A stretch of 64,000 nt of DNA from Ricinus communis (GCF_019578655.1 NC_063259.1:12924489-12988488); one strand, 5' to 3'. Positions 21,521 through 33,241 are shown, numbered from the stretch's first letter. The notes: generated by a model from the letters alone, not told the origin. Numbers and translations: made by a program.

Positions 21521-23076
21521 CTTGTTCATCTTCTTTTGGCTTTGCTAATCTGCTAGAAAAAGGAGGTAATGGAGTGTGAGATGAAAGAGATAGGGGAGGA
21601 TCAAATTTTACCCTACGTGATGCTTTAGAGGAAGGTTCTTCTTCATTTTCCTTGCTTGGTTCATTTTCCTTAAGTGGAATCGAGCCTGAAGGAATCTCCT
21701 TTCCACTTCTTAGAGAAATTGCATTAACGTTCTCCTTTGGATTTATTTCTAGTTACAAAAGGTAGTTTTCTAGAATTTTGGGCCTCCAATTTACTAACTG
21801 ACGTAGCCAATTGAGTAATTTGATTGCCTAAATTCTGAATGCATGACCTTGTTTCCTATTGAGATTGAAGAGCATTGTTAGCAAGATTTTTAATAATATC
21901 TTCCAAGGACATACTTGAATTTGAAGTTTGAGGTGGTCTATTAAAATTCTGGGAATGATACTTTTGTTGTCCTCCTTGGTTTCCATAGCTCAAATTCGGG
22001 TGATCTCTCCATCCAACATTATAATGATTGCAAAAAGGGTCATACTTCCTTTGAGGTTGACCAGTAAATCCGCCTAGAGTATTAGCTTCTTGCATAGAGT
22101 CTTGTTGCAATGTTGGGCACATATCAGTGGGATGTCTTTGAATCGAGCATATTCCATAAAATTTTGCCATTTGCAATTGCCCTATAGCCATTTGACGAAC
22201 CAAAGCAGTTAAATCATAAATTTGATTTTCAAGATTTTTAGTGCTTACCTCATTAACTCGCCTTATAGCTCCATCGACCCTTGTACCAAATTGCTAAGAA
22301 TTTTCAGCCATGTTTGAAATCAATCGCTTGACTTCTTCAGGCATCTTGTCTACCAAGGCTCCACCACTTGCTGCATCAATCATACTCCTATCCATTGGCA
22401 ACAATCCTTCATAGAAGTATTAGATTAAGAGTTGCTGAGAAATTTGATGATGTGGGAAGCTAGCACACAATTGCTTGAACCTATCCCAATACTCATACAA
22501 TGTTTCTCCAGTGAACTGGGTTATGCCATAAATTTCTTTTCTGATGTTGGCAGCTCTTGTTGCAGGGCAAAACTTATCTAAGAATAATCTTTTAATCTCA
22601 TTCCATGTTGTTATTGTACTAAAGGGTAGATAATAGAGCCAATCTTTTGCTTTATCCTTCAAAGAAAAGGGAAAAGCTCTAAGATTTATTTGCTCTTCAG
22701 TAACACCATGTGGCTACATTCCGGAGCATACAATATGGAATTCTTTCAAGTGTTTATGAGGATCTTCACCTATACATCCATGAAAAGAAGGGAGTAATAT
22801 TAAGCCAGATTTTAATTCAAAATCAACTGCAATATTAGGAAATGTAATGCATAAAGGTTATTAATTTAAATCCGCTGCGGCTAGCCCTTTGGGAGTTCTG
22901 TTCGCCATATTTTCTGTAACTTCTTGAAAAATAGATGTGTCACCAATAGCCAAATCTATTTCCAACTCCTCTATGAGACAACTTTTTCTTTGCCTAGTCT
23001 CCTTTCTTAATCGACGCACTATCTTCTCAATTTCAGGATTATACTGCAAATCAATATCTTGAGAAGAACGAGTCAT
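21521..23076 (-). pseudogene. Gag of inner Athila-like element (several stops)
   Basis: The start is placed at the ATG at 23,076 (MTRSSQDIDLQYNPEIEK), because the matching start in the sister copy (45,824) is about 40 nt after the primer-binding site; the open frame extends further upstream only through the LTR end. Pieces include 22,861-23,076, 22,420-22,662 (FPFSLKDKAKDWLYYLP, the capsid-like core) and 21,856-22,203. The last has a CSIQRHPTDMC knuckle-like stretch and a Gln/Asn/Gly-rich tail. Stops at about 22,861, 22,725, 22,420 and 21,856 disable it. Confidence 0.85.
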
Positions 23077-23113
23077 AAACAAATAAATTAAACAATGAGA
23101 AACTAAAATAGGT

Positions 23114-23131
23114 TCCCCGGCAACGACGCCA
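23114..23131 (-). other. Primer-binding site, tRNA-Asp type
   Basis: The minus strand reads TGGCGTCGTTGCCGGGGA, four bases inside the LTR end. It matches the complement of the 3' end of plant tRNA-Asp (expected TGGCGCCGTTGCCGGGGA) with one T-for-C difference, consistent with C-to-T decay. Athila-like elements commonly use this primer. Confidence 0.85.
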
Positions 23132-23135
23132 AATT

Positions 23136-24538
23136 TGAACTGATTGTCGAAGCCCTTCAAAATAAATTGTTGATTTTCCTAAACTAACTTGTAGAAATAG
23201 TGAAACCAAGTCGAACCCAAGGGAATCAATGTGGATAGCTTCTCAAAGTAAAATAAAAATAGGGGGAAATTGAATGTTTGAATCAAAATTATAAATAAAT
23301 AGAAAATAATGAAGGCTAAATATTAAAGTAAATAAAAATCAATCTTAACAAATTTCCAATTCAAGGGTGCTAATTCCATCCAATTGTAATCATGATCATA
23401 GGCTTAAATATCAATTTTTCTATTCAAATACTTAGTCTACTTATTAGAAAAACCCGCAACAAGTGTAAATTCTCCTAATATTATTGACTTAAACCCAGCA
23501 TCCAAATCAAAACTTACCATTAGTCAACTAGGCACGATAGCGTTCCATATTAACTCAATGATAGCATTAAGAATAATGAGAATGACTAAACCAGCATTAT
23601 TTAATTGAGATAGCTGCAATTGAATTAACCTTGTTCCTTTATTCCCTAGATCCTATCATGCAAGCTATGTAATTTGAAAAGGCTGCAATCACACACACAT
23701 GAGCCAACTCCTTGCTACTTGTGTCAATCGTTCATGACAATTACGGATCACAAGCTCAAAGTTTAACAATAGAAAAATCAATATCAAAGTTGAGTCATCA
23801 GTTAAATCAATATCAAAAATTCATAAATAATAAAAACAAGAAATAAATAATACTTGAATTAAAGAAGAATTATGTTAAGCACAAAACCTCACAAAATCAC
23901 AATTGGAATTTATTCACTCTTGAATCAGAAACTAAAAACTTAGCCACACATGGTGGAGTAAGAATTCACAAGAAAAGAATAGAAGAAGAAAAATAATAAA
24001 TATCAAAGCACTCTCAGCCATCCTCTACTTAGTAGAACTAGCCTCCTTATATAGGAAGTCAAACCTAAACCCTAATAAGATAATCCTTATCAAAAAGAAA
24101 TAAATTCCTATATGATCTTATCCCTATAAGGAAGGATAAGATAAAGACTAATCTAAACAAATTAAAATTCTAAATACGTGGGAGTAAGTTCTCTTTGTCC
24201 AGCACTTCAAAAATAAAGGAAATTATATAAAAGTGGGTCCACTGTGAATTTATCTTGAAAATTCAAAATTCTCTTATGCAGATTCCAATAGCTCACGGAT
24301 TGTAAAGCGTGGTCACGCCTTATTGAACATGATATTCTGCCCAAATTTTTTCTCTTCCTCCAAAAGGCTTGGTTTCTGACAAGTGGTGCCTTAAAACATG
24401 TCTTTAGGCTGCATTCTACTCAATCCTGATATTTCACCACCTAGGTTAGAATAAACACAATTTTCACAATTAAGTACATTATTCAATCAAAATGTAAGGG
24501 AATTAAACACAATAAGTATAACTATATATGATCTATCA
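23136..24538 (-). repeat. 5' LTR of inner Athila-like element
   Basis: About 1.40 kb. The minus strand starts TGATAGATC at 24,538 and ends at 23,136 just before the primer-binding site. It differs from the 3' LTR by scattered substitutions and a few short indels, so insertion is not recent. Its palindrome (near 24,308) has lost one base in the left arm. It is flanked on the right by the TSD ATGAT. Confidence 0.93.
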
Positions 24539-24543
24539 ATGAT

Positions 24544-24768
24544 CACCGGCAGCCTCTCCGCCTCATCCAGATAGGCATAGGTCAAGTGCTTAAGCAACTC
24601 CTTCAACTCTAGGGCTGGTGGCTCCTCAAGTGAAGATCTCAATTCCTGCACCCCTGACCTGTCAATATTAACAAAATGGTCAGCAAACCTGCTAGGCTCA
24701 CTAGCCAGCAAACAAGCAAGTTGTTCTAACACATCCTTGTTGAATAACTCCTCCTCATCCTCAGCCTA
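24544..24768 (-). pseudogene. Start of RT region of outer Athila-like pol, cut by insertion
   Basis: The minus-strand frame carries ELRSSLEEPPALELKELLKH and then TYAYLDEAERLPVI, the block that precedes RT in Athila-type pol (compare the inner element at about 20,620-20,700). The frame runs directly into the inner element's 5' LTR at 24,538. Its continuation begins on the far side at 11,374. This is the clearest proof of nesting in the window. Confidence 0.9.
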
Positions 24769-25782
24769 TTATGCCACCTGCAAAGGATCATCAAGTAATA
24801 CCTCATGCAATTTAGACCCCACAATATCATCTAAAACAGCCACACAATATACAGTATCATCATGGTCCAATGAATGCCTTATAAAAGTGCTAAGGTCAAA
24901 GGTAACAGTCTCATCGCCTACTCTAAGCTGTAACTTCCCATCACATACATCTATAACAGTCCTACATGTTGCAAGGAAAGGTCTACCTAGGATTAAAGGT
25001 ACGCTACTCTCACCCTCCATATCCATAACAATAAAATCAACAGGAAATATAAACTTATCTATTTTAACAAGTACATCCTTAACTATCCCCCTAGGAAATT
25101 TTATAGTCCTATCCGCTAACTGTATGCTCATCCTAGTGGGTTTTGGCTCACTCAAACATAATTTTTCAAAAAAACTACTAGGCATTAAATTGATGCTAGC
25201 TCTTAAGTCAACTAAAGCATCACTAATATGCAAATCACCAATAATACAGGGAACAGTAAAACTCCATAGATCACGCCTCTTTACTGGCAGCTTGATTTGA
25301 AGAATGGTTGAGCACTCCTCATTTAGTGTCACTAGCCCCAAGTCCTCTAGCTTCCTTTTGTTGCTTAAAATCTCCTTCAAGAATCTCGCATACCTAGGCA
25401 TTTGTGATATAGGCTGAACAAAAGATAGGTTAATCCCCAGCTGTTTAAATAAATCTAAAAATTCACCAAACTGTTGATCAACCTTTTGCTGCTTCAACAT
25501 GGTAGAATATGGAATTGGCGGCCGGTATTGTCTCAGAGGACTCTTCTTCTTATCCTCGGTTTGTGTAAGCTTTGTCACCTTAGTTTCGGGCTCCTCTCTG
25601 GCTGGCTCATCTTGCACAATAATATCATGATCAGCCATAGGTAAAGAGCTAGTTAACTGCTTACTTGATCTCAAGGTGACATCCTTGACATGCTCCCTCG
25701 GGTTTGACTCTATGGTATTGAGGAGTGTTCCTGGTTGTCTCTCAGCCAACATCTTAGAAATCTGGCCTATTTGATTCTCCAA
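24769..25782 (-). pseudogene. Gag C-terminus and protease of outer Athila-like element
   Basis: A continuous 337-codon minus-strand frame. The N-terminal half is a charged gag-pol linker (residues 1-150). The protease follows: FTVPCIIGDLHISDALVDL at about 175-193, LADRTIKFPRGIVKDVLVKI, then LILGRPFLATCRTVIDV near 268-284. The active-site signature that is normally DLGAS reads DLRAS (Gly to Arg, codon at about 25,201-25,203). That change should abolish activity although the frame is open. Upstream the frame is joined to gag only through stops. Confidence 0.87.
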
Positions 25783-27075
25783 GTTCTATATGGGAGCCTG
25801 CTGATTTCTAAGGGCTATGTCCGTTTGCTGAAACTTGTTCTCATAAGTGGACACAAAACTTCATTATCAACTCCTCTAAATTAGGCTTCTTCTCCTAATT
25901 TTGAGGTAGTTGAGGGAGAACAATCTGCTGTTAGGGTTGCTGCTGGTGCAACTGCTAAAATCCTGGTGGACCCTAGGTATTGTTATTTCGCCATCCGAAG
26001 TTGGGATGGTTTCTCCACCTTGGGTTGTATGTGTTGTTGTATGGGTTATTCTACTGCCTGGGTGCATTTTCCATATAATAAACCTGTTCATGGTCAACAG
26101 AAGTAGAAGACGAAGAAGAAGCAAACATACCTCCCACATTACAGTTTGCACTATAGTACGGGCCACCATAAAAATAGCAGTCAAGCTGTGCTGCTTGGAC
26201 TGGCATCTGGAGCTAGTCGATCTTCTTGGCTAAAAGCTCCACCTGAGCTGCCAAGGCTGATGTAGAATTCACCTGGTTCACCACTCCTTGCCCTCCTAGC
26301 CTACTTCTAGAAGACTACCACTGATATGTGTTCATGGCCATCTCCTCAATTAAATTATGGGCCTGCTCTAGCATCTTACTGTTGATGGCCCCACCTGCAG
26401 CTGCATCTACCATCTGCCTCGTGGCTGAGTTCGAACTGCTGTAAAAAGTCTGCACCTACATCCATAATGGCAAACCATGGTACGGACAACACCTCAGCAA
26501 GTCCTTGTACCTCTCCCACGCATCATACATGCTCTCATCATCAAACTGCACAAAAGAAGAAATATCATTACGCATCTTTGCAATCTTAGCTGGAGGAAAG
26601 TGCTTATAAAGGAATTTCTCAGCCAAAGAATTCTAGGTGGTAATAGTGTTAGCTGGTAGGGACTGTAACCATCTCTTTGCTCTATCCCTCAAGGAAAATG
26701 GAAACAGCCTAAGCCGAATGGCATCATCGATAGTCCCATTTATCTTGAAGGTATCATAAGTCTTTAAGAAATTCGCAATGTGGGCATTAGGATCTTCACT
26801 GGGCAAGCCCCCAAACTGTACACTTTGCTGCACCATCTGAATGACATTTGGCTTAATTTCAAATTTATTCACTACAACAGTTGGCCTCACTATACTAGTG
26901 TGCGTTCTCTCTAGGGAAGGTCTAGTAAACTCTACATTATCTTGTTTGCTTCAACGACATTGTTGTTATCGTCTCCCATGTCTATTGGTGTATGAACAGG
27001 AATTTCTATATGCTCCTCCTTCTCCAACTCTAATCGGTTCCTCAGCTGCCTGAGGGATCGCTCTAGTTCAGGCAT
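25783..27075 (-). pseudogene. Gag of outer Athila-like element
   Basis: The likely start is the ATG at 27,075 (MPELERSLRQLRNRLELEKE), the first in a frame that continues into recognisable gag but meets a stop about 45 codons later. The core piece 26,633-26,890 contains KFEIKPNVIQMVQQSVQFGG and then LRLFPFSLRDRAKRWLQSLP, the standard retrotransposon gag signature. Further broken pieces run to 25,783, including a DAWERYKDLLRCCPYHG-type segment near 26,470-26,540. Many stops. Typical gag forms the virus-like particle in the cytoplasm. Confidence 0.85.
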
Positions 27076-27204
27076 AGGGATTTAATTATTAATTATAAAA
27101 AGAATACATAAAAGAATTCAAACAATCCTAACAATTCAATACCAAGCCAACATAGTAAGGAACCCCAATGGGTTCAACCAATCTAGCTACACATGTTCAT
27201 GTCT
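27076..27204 (-). other. Leader of outer Athila-like element, primer-binding site not found
   Basis: AT-rich sequence between the gag start and the LTR. A tRNA-Asp-type site like the one at 23,114-23,131 is not visible. The LTR's inner border is therefore uncertain, because the matching border of the other LTR lies left of position 1. Confidence 0.45.
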
Positions 27205-27903
27205 AAAGCAACTAGGAATTCAATTATAGTGAAAGAACAAAGAAATCGAAATATATACACCTTTTTCCTAGAATTGGATGAACAGCTGAAAGCTTAGATC
27301 TATGCTGCAATTGATCTCTAAAATTACTCCTTGATTTGCTCCAAAACTTTTCCTCAATCTTTAATCCAAAACCCGGATCACGAATCTGACGTTCAAAGGT
27401 GGAATCTATTTCCTGGAAGCCCCCTTAAAGGCCTAACAACACGTCTAGGAAGATTATAATGGAAGATCAAAAGTCAAAATCGTCGATCCGAAACTTTATT
27501 TTTCTATTTTTTGCTCATCTCTTTTATTCAAGCCGCAAATACAGGCCTGTTCCACCCCGTGTCCCTTAACACGTGCTGTGTCCGAGCCGTGCTCTAGGGC
27601 GTGGTACCCTCAGAAAACGTGCTGCTTCAAAGTACTTAAACTACATGGCCTGGAATTTCTGCACGGGCCCCAACACAAGTCGTGTTGACTTTTCAAAAAT
27701 TCAACCCAAAATAAAATGCCTCTGATTACGTCTGTTTTCTCCTGGAATTGATATAGAATTGCTCAAACATTGATGATGGACCTATAACATATCCTAGAAT
27801 ACAAAAGGACATAAAACACAGGTGATCTTGGAAAAAAACATAATAATTGCTAAGAAAATACACAATAGTATGCAAGCAAACATGTGTAAGACTATGCACA
27901 TTA
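27205..27903 (-). repeat. 5' LTR of outer Athila-like element
   Basis: Matches 1-657. The minus-strand start reads TAATGTGCATAG at 27,903, against TGATGTGCATAG in the other LTR, so the terminal TG has mutated to TA. Palindrome-type ACACGG/CCGTGT units are at about 27,540-27,680 but fewer than in the left copy. The inner border is approximate. Confidence 0.75.
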
Positions 27904-28990
27904 CTCCCTCCAGCCTAGTAGTTTGCCCTTCCACCAGTTCTCACTGCCTTTCTTTTGTCATTCTTTATCTCCTCGACCTGTAGCTTGTCATCATACAAAT
28001 CCATAAAGGTTTTAGGGTTCATCATCTGCAACCTTTCAACCCATCTTGGAAGAACGTTTCGGACCACCATATGCACTTGGTCCTTTTCATAGGGCTTGTT
28101 CTTCATTAGTCCTGCCTTATTCCTCCATCTGGTCAGAAAACCAAAGAATGACTTATTCGGCTTCTGCTTGGTGGATTCAAGATCCTTGATTGACACTTCC
28201 AAGTGAGTGTTGTAGTCATACTGCTTAACAGAAGAGTTGCATAAATCGTGCCATTCAGCTTTGGTGGATTTTTTCAGACCGTGATCCAGTTGACAGCGGG
28301 TCCTTCAAGTGACAGCACAAATAACTTGACAGTCTGGGTCCTGCTCAGCTAAGTAGTTCCCATGATGGTTATATACTACTTTAGATGAACCTTCAGGTCA
28401 CCAGTCCAGTTAAACTTGTTCATCTCGAGCATTCTAAATGCTATAGGCAACTAGTCTTCTCCCATTAAAATCAGTTTCTCGAAATCATAAGTTAGGTCCA
28501 AACCTTTGATTTCTAGCATACCCTACATTTTGTCAAGCTAGGCACTCAGTCCACTCATAGCCTCATTGGTGGTAAGAGCAGTCTCCTTTTTAGCCTGGTC
28601 TAGCATAAACCTATCAAAGTTTTAAAAATTTTAAGGCACTCCCCTTCTAGCTGGGTCTTCAGCATTGGCATTAGTGGCATCAGTAGTAGTTGTAGTGGTA
28701 GCAACGGTCTCAACGATAACCAAGCCAGGTCAAGAGTAATAGGGGGTTAATCGGTGCAACAAGAGCAGCAGGTGAGACTTGGTTTCCAGCCGTCTCATCC
28801 AAGAGTTATTGGAGCTCTTTTCGAATCACACTCCTCAAGTCATCGACGACAGTATTCTTAAGGATTTTAACATCTTGTTCATTAGCTCTTTTATTGGCCA
28901 TTTCTTCAGTAGCCTGGCGTCTTGGTCTTTCTAAGTGCTCTAACACAATTCTGATTCTTAGAGAAATGGGCGCTATTTCCAATCTCCTAT
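27904..28990 (-). pseudogene. Gag of a Tat-lineage-like Ty3/gypsy element (fragment)
   Basis: Minus-strand open piece 27,915-28,202 contains SFFGFLTRWRNKAGLM and VHMVVRNVLPRWVERLQMM and ends RKAVRTGG. Just upstream is a SLEGPAVNWI segment, and further upstream (about 28,600-28,990) a helical stretch. This is the capsid-like core of a gag, unlike either Athila family here. The Tat/Ogre label is from memory of such gag motifs and is tentative. It is cut at 27,904 by the outer Athila element's LTR and contains several stops. Confidence 0.65.
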
Positions 28991-29990
28991 TGTCTTGTCT
29001 TTTCTAACCCACAAGAGAGTCTATATGGCTAAAACGCAAAGGTTAGTATGATGCATGTGATGTGTGATGCACGTGCAATGTATAAGAACAAAAAAGTTGG
29101 CATACACAGTGGTATACAATTCACCCTTCCAACTTATTGCTCCCATACACAAGGTTCATGGTAAGTCTTTCTTCCTTAGGATTTTTAGTTTGGGCTTTCT
29201 ATTAGTAAGGGATAGTAGGCTCGAAGCACATGCCATAAGCTCTCAAAGCAGATTTAAACAAACAAAGCAATGTTTCTCAATATAAGCATAAAAGCCTGCA
29301 TATTTTCGGCATGGGGCCTAATTCCACATTTCTGTGTCAAGGCCTTTTAATACTTGGGCTTAAAATACTTACAAGGGAAAACATCTCATATAGCAAGCAA
29401 TAGGATTCCTAGGGGAGATTACTACGGTCATTACTATAGGTTGAGCCTTTGGTATAGATAAAAGGTTCCCACATACAAAAAACTATTCTCCTTGGCTCGT
29501 TTCCCCACTCAAAGGTCCATGCGACAAAGGAAACTCACTCATAACTTGTGAGTGATGGTAGCCAGTGTCGCAATTTTAGGATTCAAATGGAATCCAAGAA
29601 CTGCTAGCTGATGCCATTAGGGCTATAAGGACCAAAATATACATTGTGTGAAAGAGTAGTGATTGAAGAATAATCTGCTAAATAATAAAATTGAAGACAA
29701 ACATACATTGGAATCAGCTCCTTGCCACTATGGGTGGTGGACTCGGGCGCCTTTATTTCCATCAGTATAAGTCATCCGAAGACTATATTGTATGCAAATG
29801 AAATATCAATTACCATAAATAAGTTCGCCACTTCTTCGTCGGACATTGATTCTATCAGCTTTCCTAATCTCTTCCCCGAGCTCTACTATTAACTCGACTA
29901 TACCTAAGGCTACACTAGCGGCTACCTAACTCGAGTAATGGAGTCGTATATAGTTTTAGATTCATTACTCCCCCACTGATGGCTTAATAG
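28991..29990. other. Unassigned 1-kb stretch, possibly leader or LTR of the neighbouring gag elements
   Basis: No credible gene. The stretch contains a GC-richer phrase GACTCGGGCGCC near 29,741-29,753 and moderately complex sequence. It lies directly upstream (minus sense) of the gag at 27,904-28,990, so leader and LTR sequence would be expected here. I could not find a matching second copy or clear TG...CA ends in the window. Confidence 0.4.
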
Positions 29991-31860
29991 CACTGCAAAA
30001 TCATGATGTGAACGCACATCCATGATTCACAAATAGCCTCCTTACCTAGTAGTTCTCAATGAATCCCAAGACTACTAAGGCATTTTAATTCTTTCTCCAT
30101 CCTTCTTCGAGAAAACTATATTCGGGAGCTTCTCATTCTTGAACATCATAACTCGGTCTTTCTTTCTTTTGAAGCTCTTAGCCATAAATATAGCTCTACC
30201 AAGATCACATAAATATCTCCCTTTTGTGGGTCTCTCTTTCCCAAGGATCCCTCCCAATCTCTATCTCTTGATCCTCTATAATCCTTGGAACTTTTATTCC
30301 TATCTGACTGACCCTCTTTTTTAGCAACAAATCTCTTGAGATGCCCCCCCCCCTCAATCAACTGATCAATCTCTCTCTTAAAGTGAATATAATCTTTAGT
30401 ATCATGGCCATGACCATTATGGAGCTTAGAACTTATTTTTATTCCTGAAAACTACAGTTTACTCTCTTACAGGGTTTGGATACCTGATATTGCCTTTATT
30501 CTTCTAAAGCCACATCAAGATGTTGGTCCTTGAGGTATTCAGAGGAACAAAAGTTGGTCCTTGAGGTATTCAGTGGAACAAAAGTTTTCTCATTACTACT
30601 CTTGGAATCATTCCTCTTTTTGTCATCCTTATACCCTTACTTGGGTTGATCAGATTTCTCTTTTGACCGATTATCATATAGTCGGTTCTCCTTCTACTCA
30701 GTAATTTTCATTTAATCTGATGAGGCTGTGAGCTCAGTCCATGAGCTCGACATATGATTCTGGTGGGTCAATAGTTAGTGAATCTTTAAACTTGTTCATG
30801 CAGGTATTGTCAGTCATTGCATCTACAACTGCATCCTAATTGAGCTTCTCTACTTGGACAACCTCCTTATTGAATCTTTCAACAAAATCTTTCAGGCTCT
30901 TATCACGCCTTTGAATACACTTCTTTAGATCATTGGACCTCTTTTTCGGAGGTATGCTAGTGATCAATTGAGCTTTGAATAATTCAGCAAGCATAGCAAA
31001 GTTATATATTGAGCCATCTTGCAAATTCTGATACCACTTCTTAGCACTTTCCTTTAAGGTTGTTTGAAAAATCCTACACCTGATTAAATCTGACATATTA
31101 TGCAACCCCATCTTGATATTAAAATTATTAACGTTGCCTAATGGATCCTCTAAACCATCATAGAAATCTAAAGGCAGCAATCTCAACTTCTCGAGAAAGT
31201 GCTCTGCTAGGATACTCAAGTGTAGGGGATTACCATTAGGGAGGACCTTGTCTCTCATTATCCTTCTAATACGATACTTTTTCAAAGCATCCTTTATTCT
31301 CTTATTAATTGTCTCCTCAATCAATGTAAAGTCATGAGTTTGAGAATCAGAACTCTCCTTCTCAGTGTCTCTGACTCAGCTATTCCTTTTCTGAGACCGA
31401 TTATCCTCCATCCGTATATTTGTTGTCCTCAGAATTTGGATGGTCAGTGATGGGCCGACATCGATGGTGTGGTCAGTTGTTGCTGGAACTCGGTTGGCGC
31501 TAGTTGGTGTAGCTTGCCTCGCAAATGTTTGAGCTAGAACACTTCTATAATACTTCTTTCATCTCCTCCACCTGCCAATTATTCATACTAATGATGTCCT
31601 CTATCGTTGGCTGCCAAGCACTATAAGGAAGACTAGGTGGTGGAGGTCGACTCTAAGGTCTGATGGGCAATGAAAATAATGCTAGCTGAGACATAGGTGT
31701 TGAAGGTCTCTCCCCCATTTCCCTTTGCCGCGCAGGCGTGGGGTAGTGATCAAAGAGAATCTCATACCGATCTTTGATTTGGTTCAAATGAGCAAGGTTC
31801 ATTTTATATGAGTATAAGTGATGGTCATTTTCATCAATCTTAAGCAACTACTCAATACTC
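29991..31860 (-). pseudogene. Gag and start of protease of a second Tat-lineage-like element (decayed)
   Basis: Minus-strand pieces 31,653-31,847, 30,836-31,324 (FQTTLKESAKKWYQNLQDGS, then KSLKDFVERFNKE, the gag core) and 30,075-30,430 (HNGHGHDTKDYIHFKREIDQ, then GGHLKRFVAKK). The HNGHGHDTKD/HLKRFV block normally lies between gag and protease. It is followed by KLPNIVFSKKDGERI and, in broken frame, VRRLF at about 30,030, where the protease active site should follow but is not legible. Order and orientation agree with one truncated element. It differs in sequence from 27,904-28,990. Confidence 0.65.
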
Positions 31861-32618
31861 TCGACCTCTTCTAAGTGAGAAGAAGGTCCCTCTACTTACT
31901 GACTCAACAAAAATGTTCTAGGCAGGTTCTTCCCCATTAAAGTACTCAAGAACTAGGTTTTGGGATGGAGTTTGAGAAGATTCCATGAAAGCAAAAAGCA
32001 AAGAAAAAAGAAGAAAAAACTAAAGATTAAAATTGAAAAAACAAGTTTCGATGAAATAATTTACTAGTACAAGCACAAAAGGAATGTCACAGAAATGTAA
32101 GGAAATGATCAAGAGAAAAGAAGTATAAAGTAATAAAAAGAAAGAGAAGTGTGATTTTTATATGGTATTCAAAAGGATGAAATACCCTCTGAGTTTACAA
32201 AAGAATGTTATGGAACACATGGGTATAACTGAAATTTGGCAAATCATAAATGGAAAATAGTCCTCATAATGATAGACGTGACGTACGAAATGTTAGTAGG
32301 CATGCTAGGCATCTCAAACATTTGAAATTCAAACAGTATGACTGAGCTTACCTCTTGTTAAAGACATAGTCAAGAAAACATTCCTTTATCCCGACTATTA
32401 AAAAGTATCGAGCTCATCATAAGATAGAAATTACCGAGTACAAACAAATAGAAAAATAACCAAGCGTAAATACTCTCAGGCAAATGGGGGGAAGTAATAA
32501 TAACAGAGCATTAAAAGCCAACCTGTCTTGCCCAAGAAAGACAGAGTTGACCAAGTCTACATTCCACTAACTAGGAGTCTCAAAAAGTGTGTTATTAGTC
32601 CGACTCTAGCCGAAGAGT
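31861..32618. other. Non-coding flank left of the CACTA transposon
   Basis: AT-rich sequence, probably the leader of the gag element to the left (minus sense). No gene seen. It continues at 36,489 once the CACTA element is removed. Confidence 0.45.
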
Positions 32619-32945
32619 CACTATAAAAAAATAGTCATTTAGCGACCACATTTAGCTACCACAACAACCACTTAGGGACCATTTTGCTTCCACTTGGAGA
32701 CCAAATTAAATTTTTTTTTTAAATTTGCGACTACATTGCGACTGAATAGTGACCACAGTCATAGTGACCAACTATAGTGGTCGCTAACTGTCTTGCCAAA
32801 ATTTAGCGGAAAACATAGCGACCACTTTGAGACCACATGTGTGATCTCTAATTTTAAGACCACATCAAGTGTTCACTAATCTGTTTTAGCTATCACTTAA
32901 AGACCTGTCTTGTGATCTCTAATTTAGAGACTAAAGATGTGATCT
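32619..32945. repeat. CACTA left sub-terminal repeat array
   Basis: Repeated short motifs around GCGACCACA, GAGACCACA and GTGATCTCTAA in direct and inverted orientation. They are mirrored by the right array. In this superfamily such arrays bind the element-encoded TnpA-type protein. Confidence 0.85.
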
Positions 32946-33181
32946 CTATTTTAATTGTTAGGATTCTATTGTAATAATAATAATTTAATAATAATAACTA
33001 AATACAAAAGTAATAATAAATAATAATACAATAGTAAGCAACATATTTTATAAAAAATATTATTTTATCAAATATAGAATTAATTAAAATAATATATATA
33101 ATTAAAAAATTAACAACATACTAGTTAATATTATTTTTGAATTTTATATTTATTGATTTATATAAAATATAATATTATATA

Positions 33182-33185
<4 letters not shown>

Positions 33186-33239
<54 letters not shown>
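33186..33239. repeat. (TA)n microsatellite
   Basis: About 27 uninterrupted TA units within AT-rich sequence of the CACTA element. Confidence 0.97.

Positions 33240-33241
<2 letters not shown>

Larger units (their letters stand above)
11375..24538 (-). mobile_element. Inner Athila-like Ty3/gypsy element, complete with both LTRs, 13.2 kb
   Basis: Minus orientation, LTRs 23,136-24,538 and 11,375-12,782. Flanks are ATGAT (24,539-24,543) and ATAAT (11,370-11,374), a 5-bp TSD with one mismatch. Removing the element and one TSD copy lets the outer pol reading frame continue without a break. Order: LTR, primer-binding site, gag, protease, RT, RNase H, integrase, 83-bp tandem array, caulimovirid-like insert, env-like, 3' region, polypurine tract, LTR. 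It belongs to the same family as 44,363-55,794 on the opposite strand, and is about 1.7 kb longer because of the array and the insert. Multiple stops show it is inactive. Confidence 0.93.
1..27903 (-). mobile_element. Outer Athila-like Ty3/gypsy retrotransposon, old and interrupted, 3' LTR cut by window edge
   Basis: On the minus strand the order is 5' LTR (about 27,205-27,903), gag, protease, start of RT, [inserted 13.2-kb element], rest of RT, RNase H, integrase, [inserted chromovirus fragment], integrase end, spacer, env-like region, long 3' untranslated region [with a solo LTR], polypurine tract, and 3' LTR (1-657, incomplete). Positions 1-657 and about 27,212-27,903 are clearly the same sequence with indels, which identifies them as the LTR pair. 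This gene order, with an extra reading frame after integrase and a very long 3' region, is typical of Athila-like elements. All reading frames carry stops or frameshifts, so this is a dead copy. The far end and its TSD are outside the window. Confidence 0.85.

Noticed and set aside
27076..27204. Primer-binding site in TGGTTGAACCCATTGGGG on the minus strand
   Set aside because: It does not match the tRNA-Asp type used by the related family or another primer I recognise with confidence, and the LTR border is unknown.
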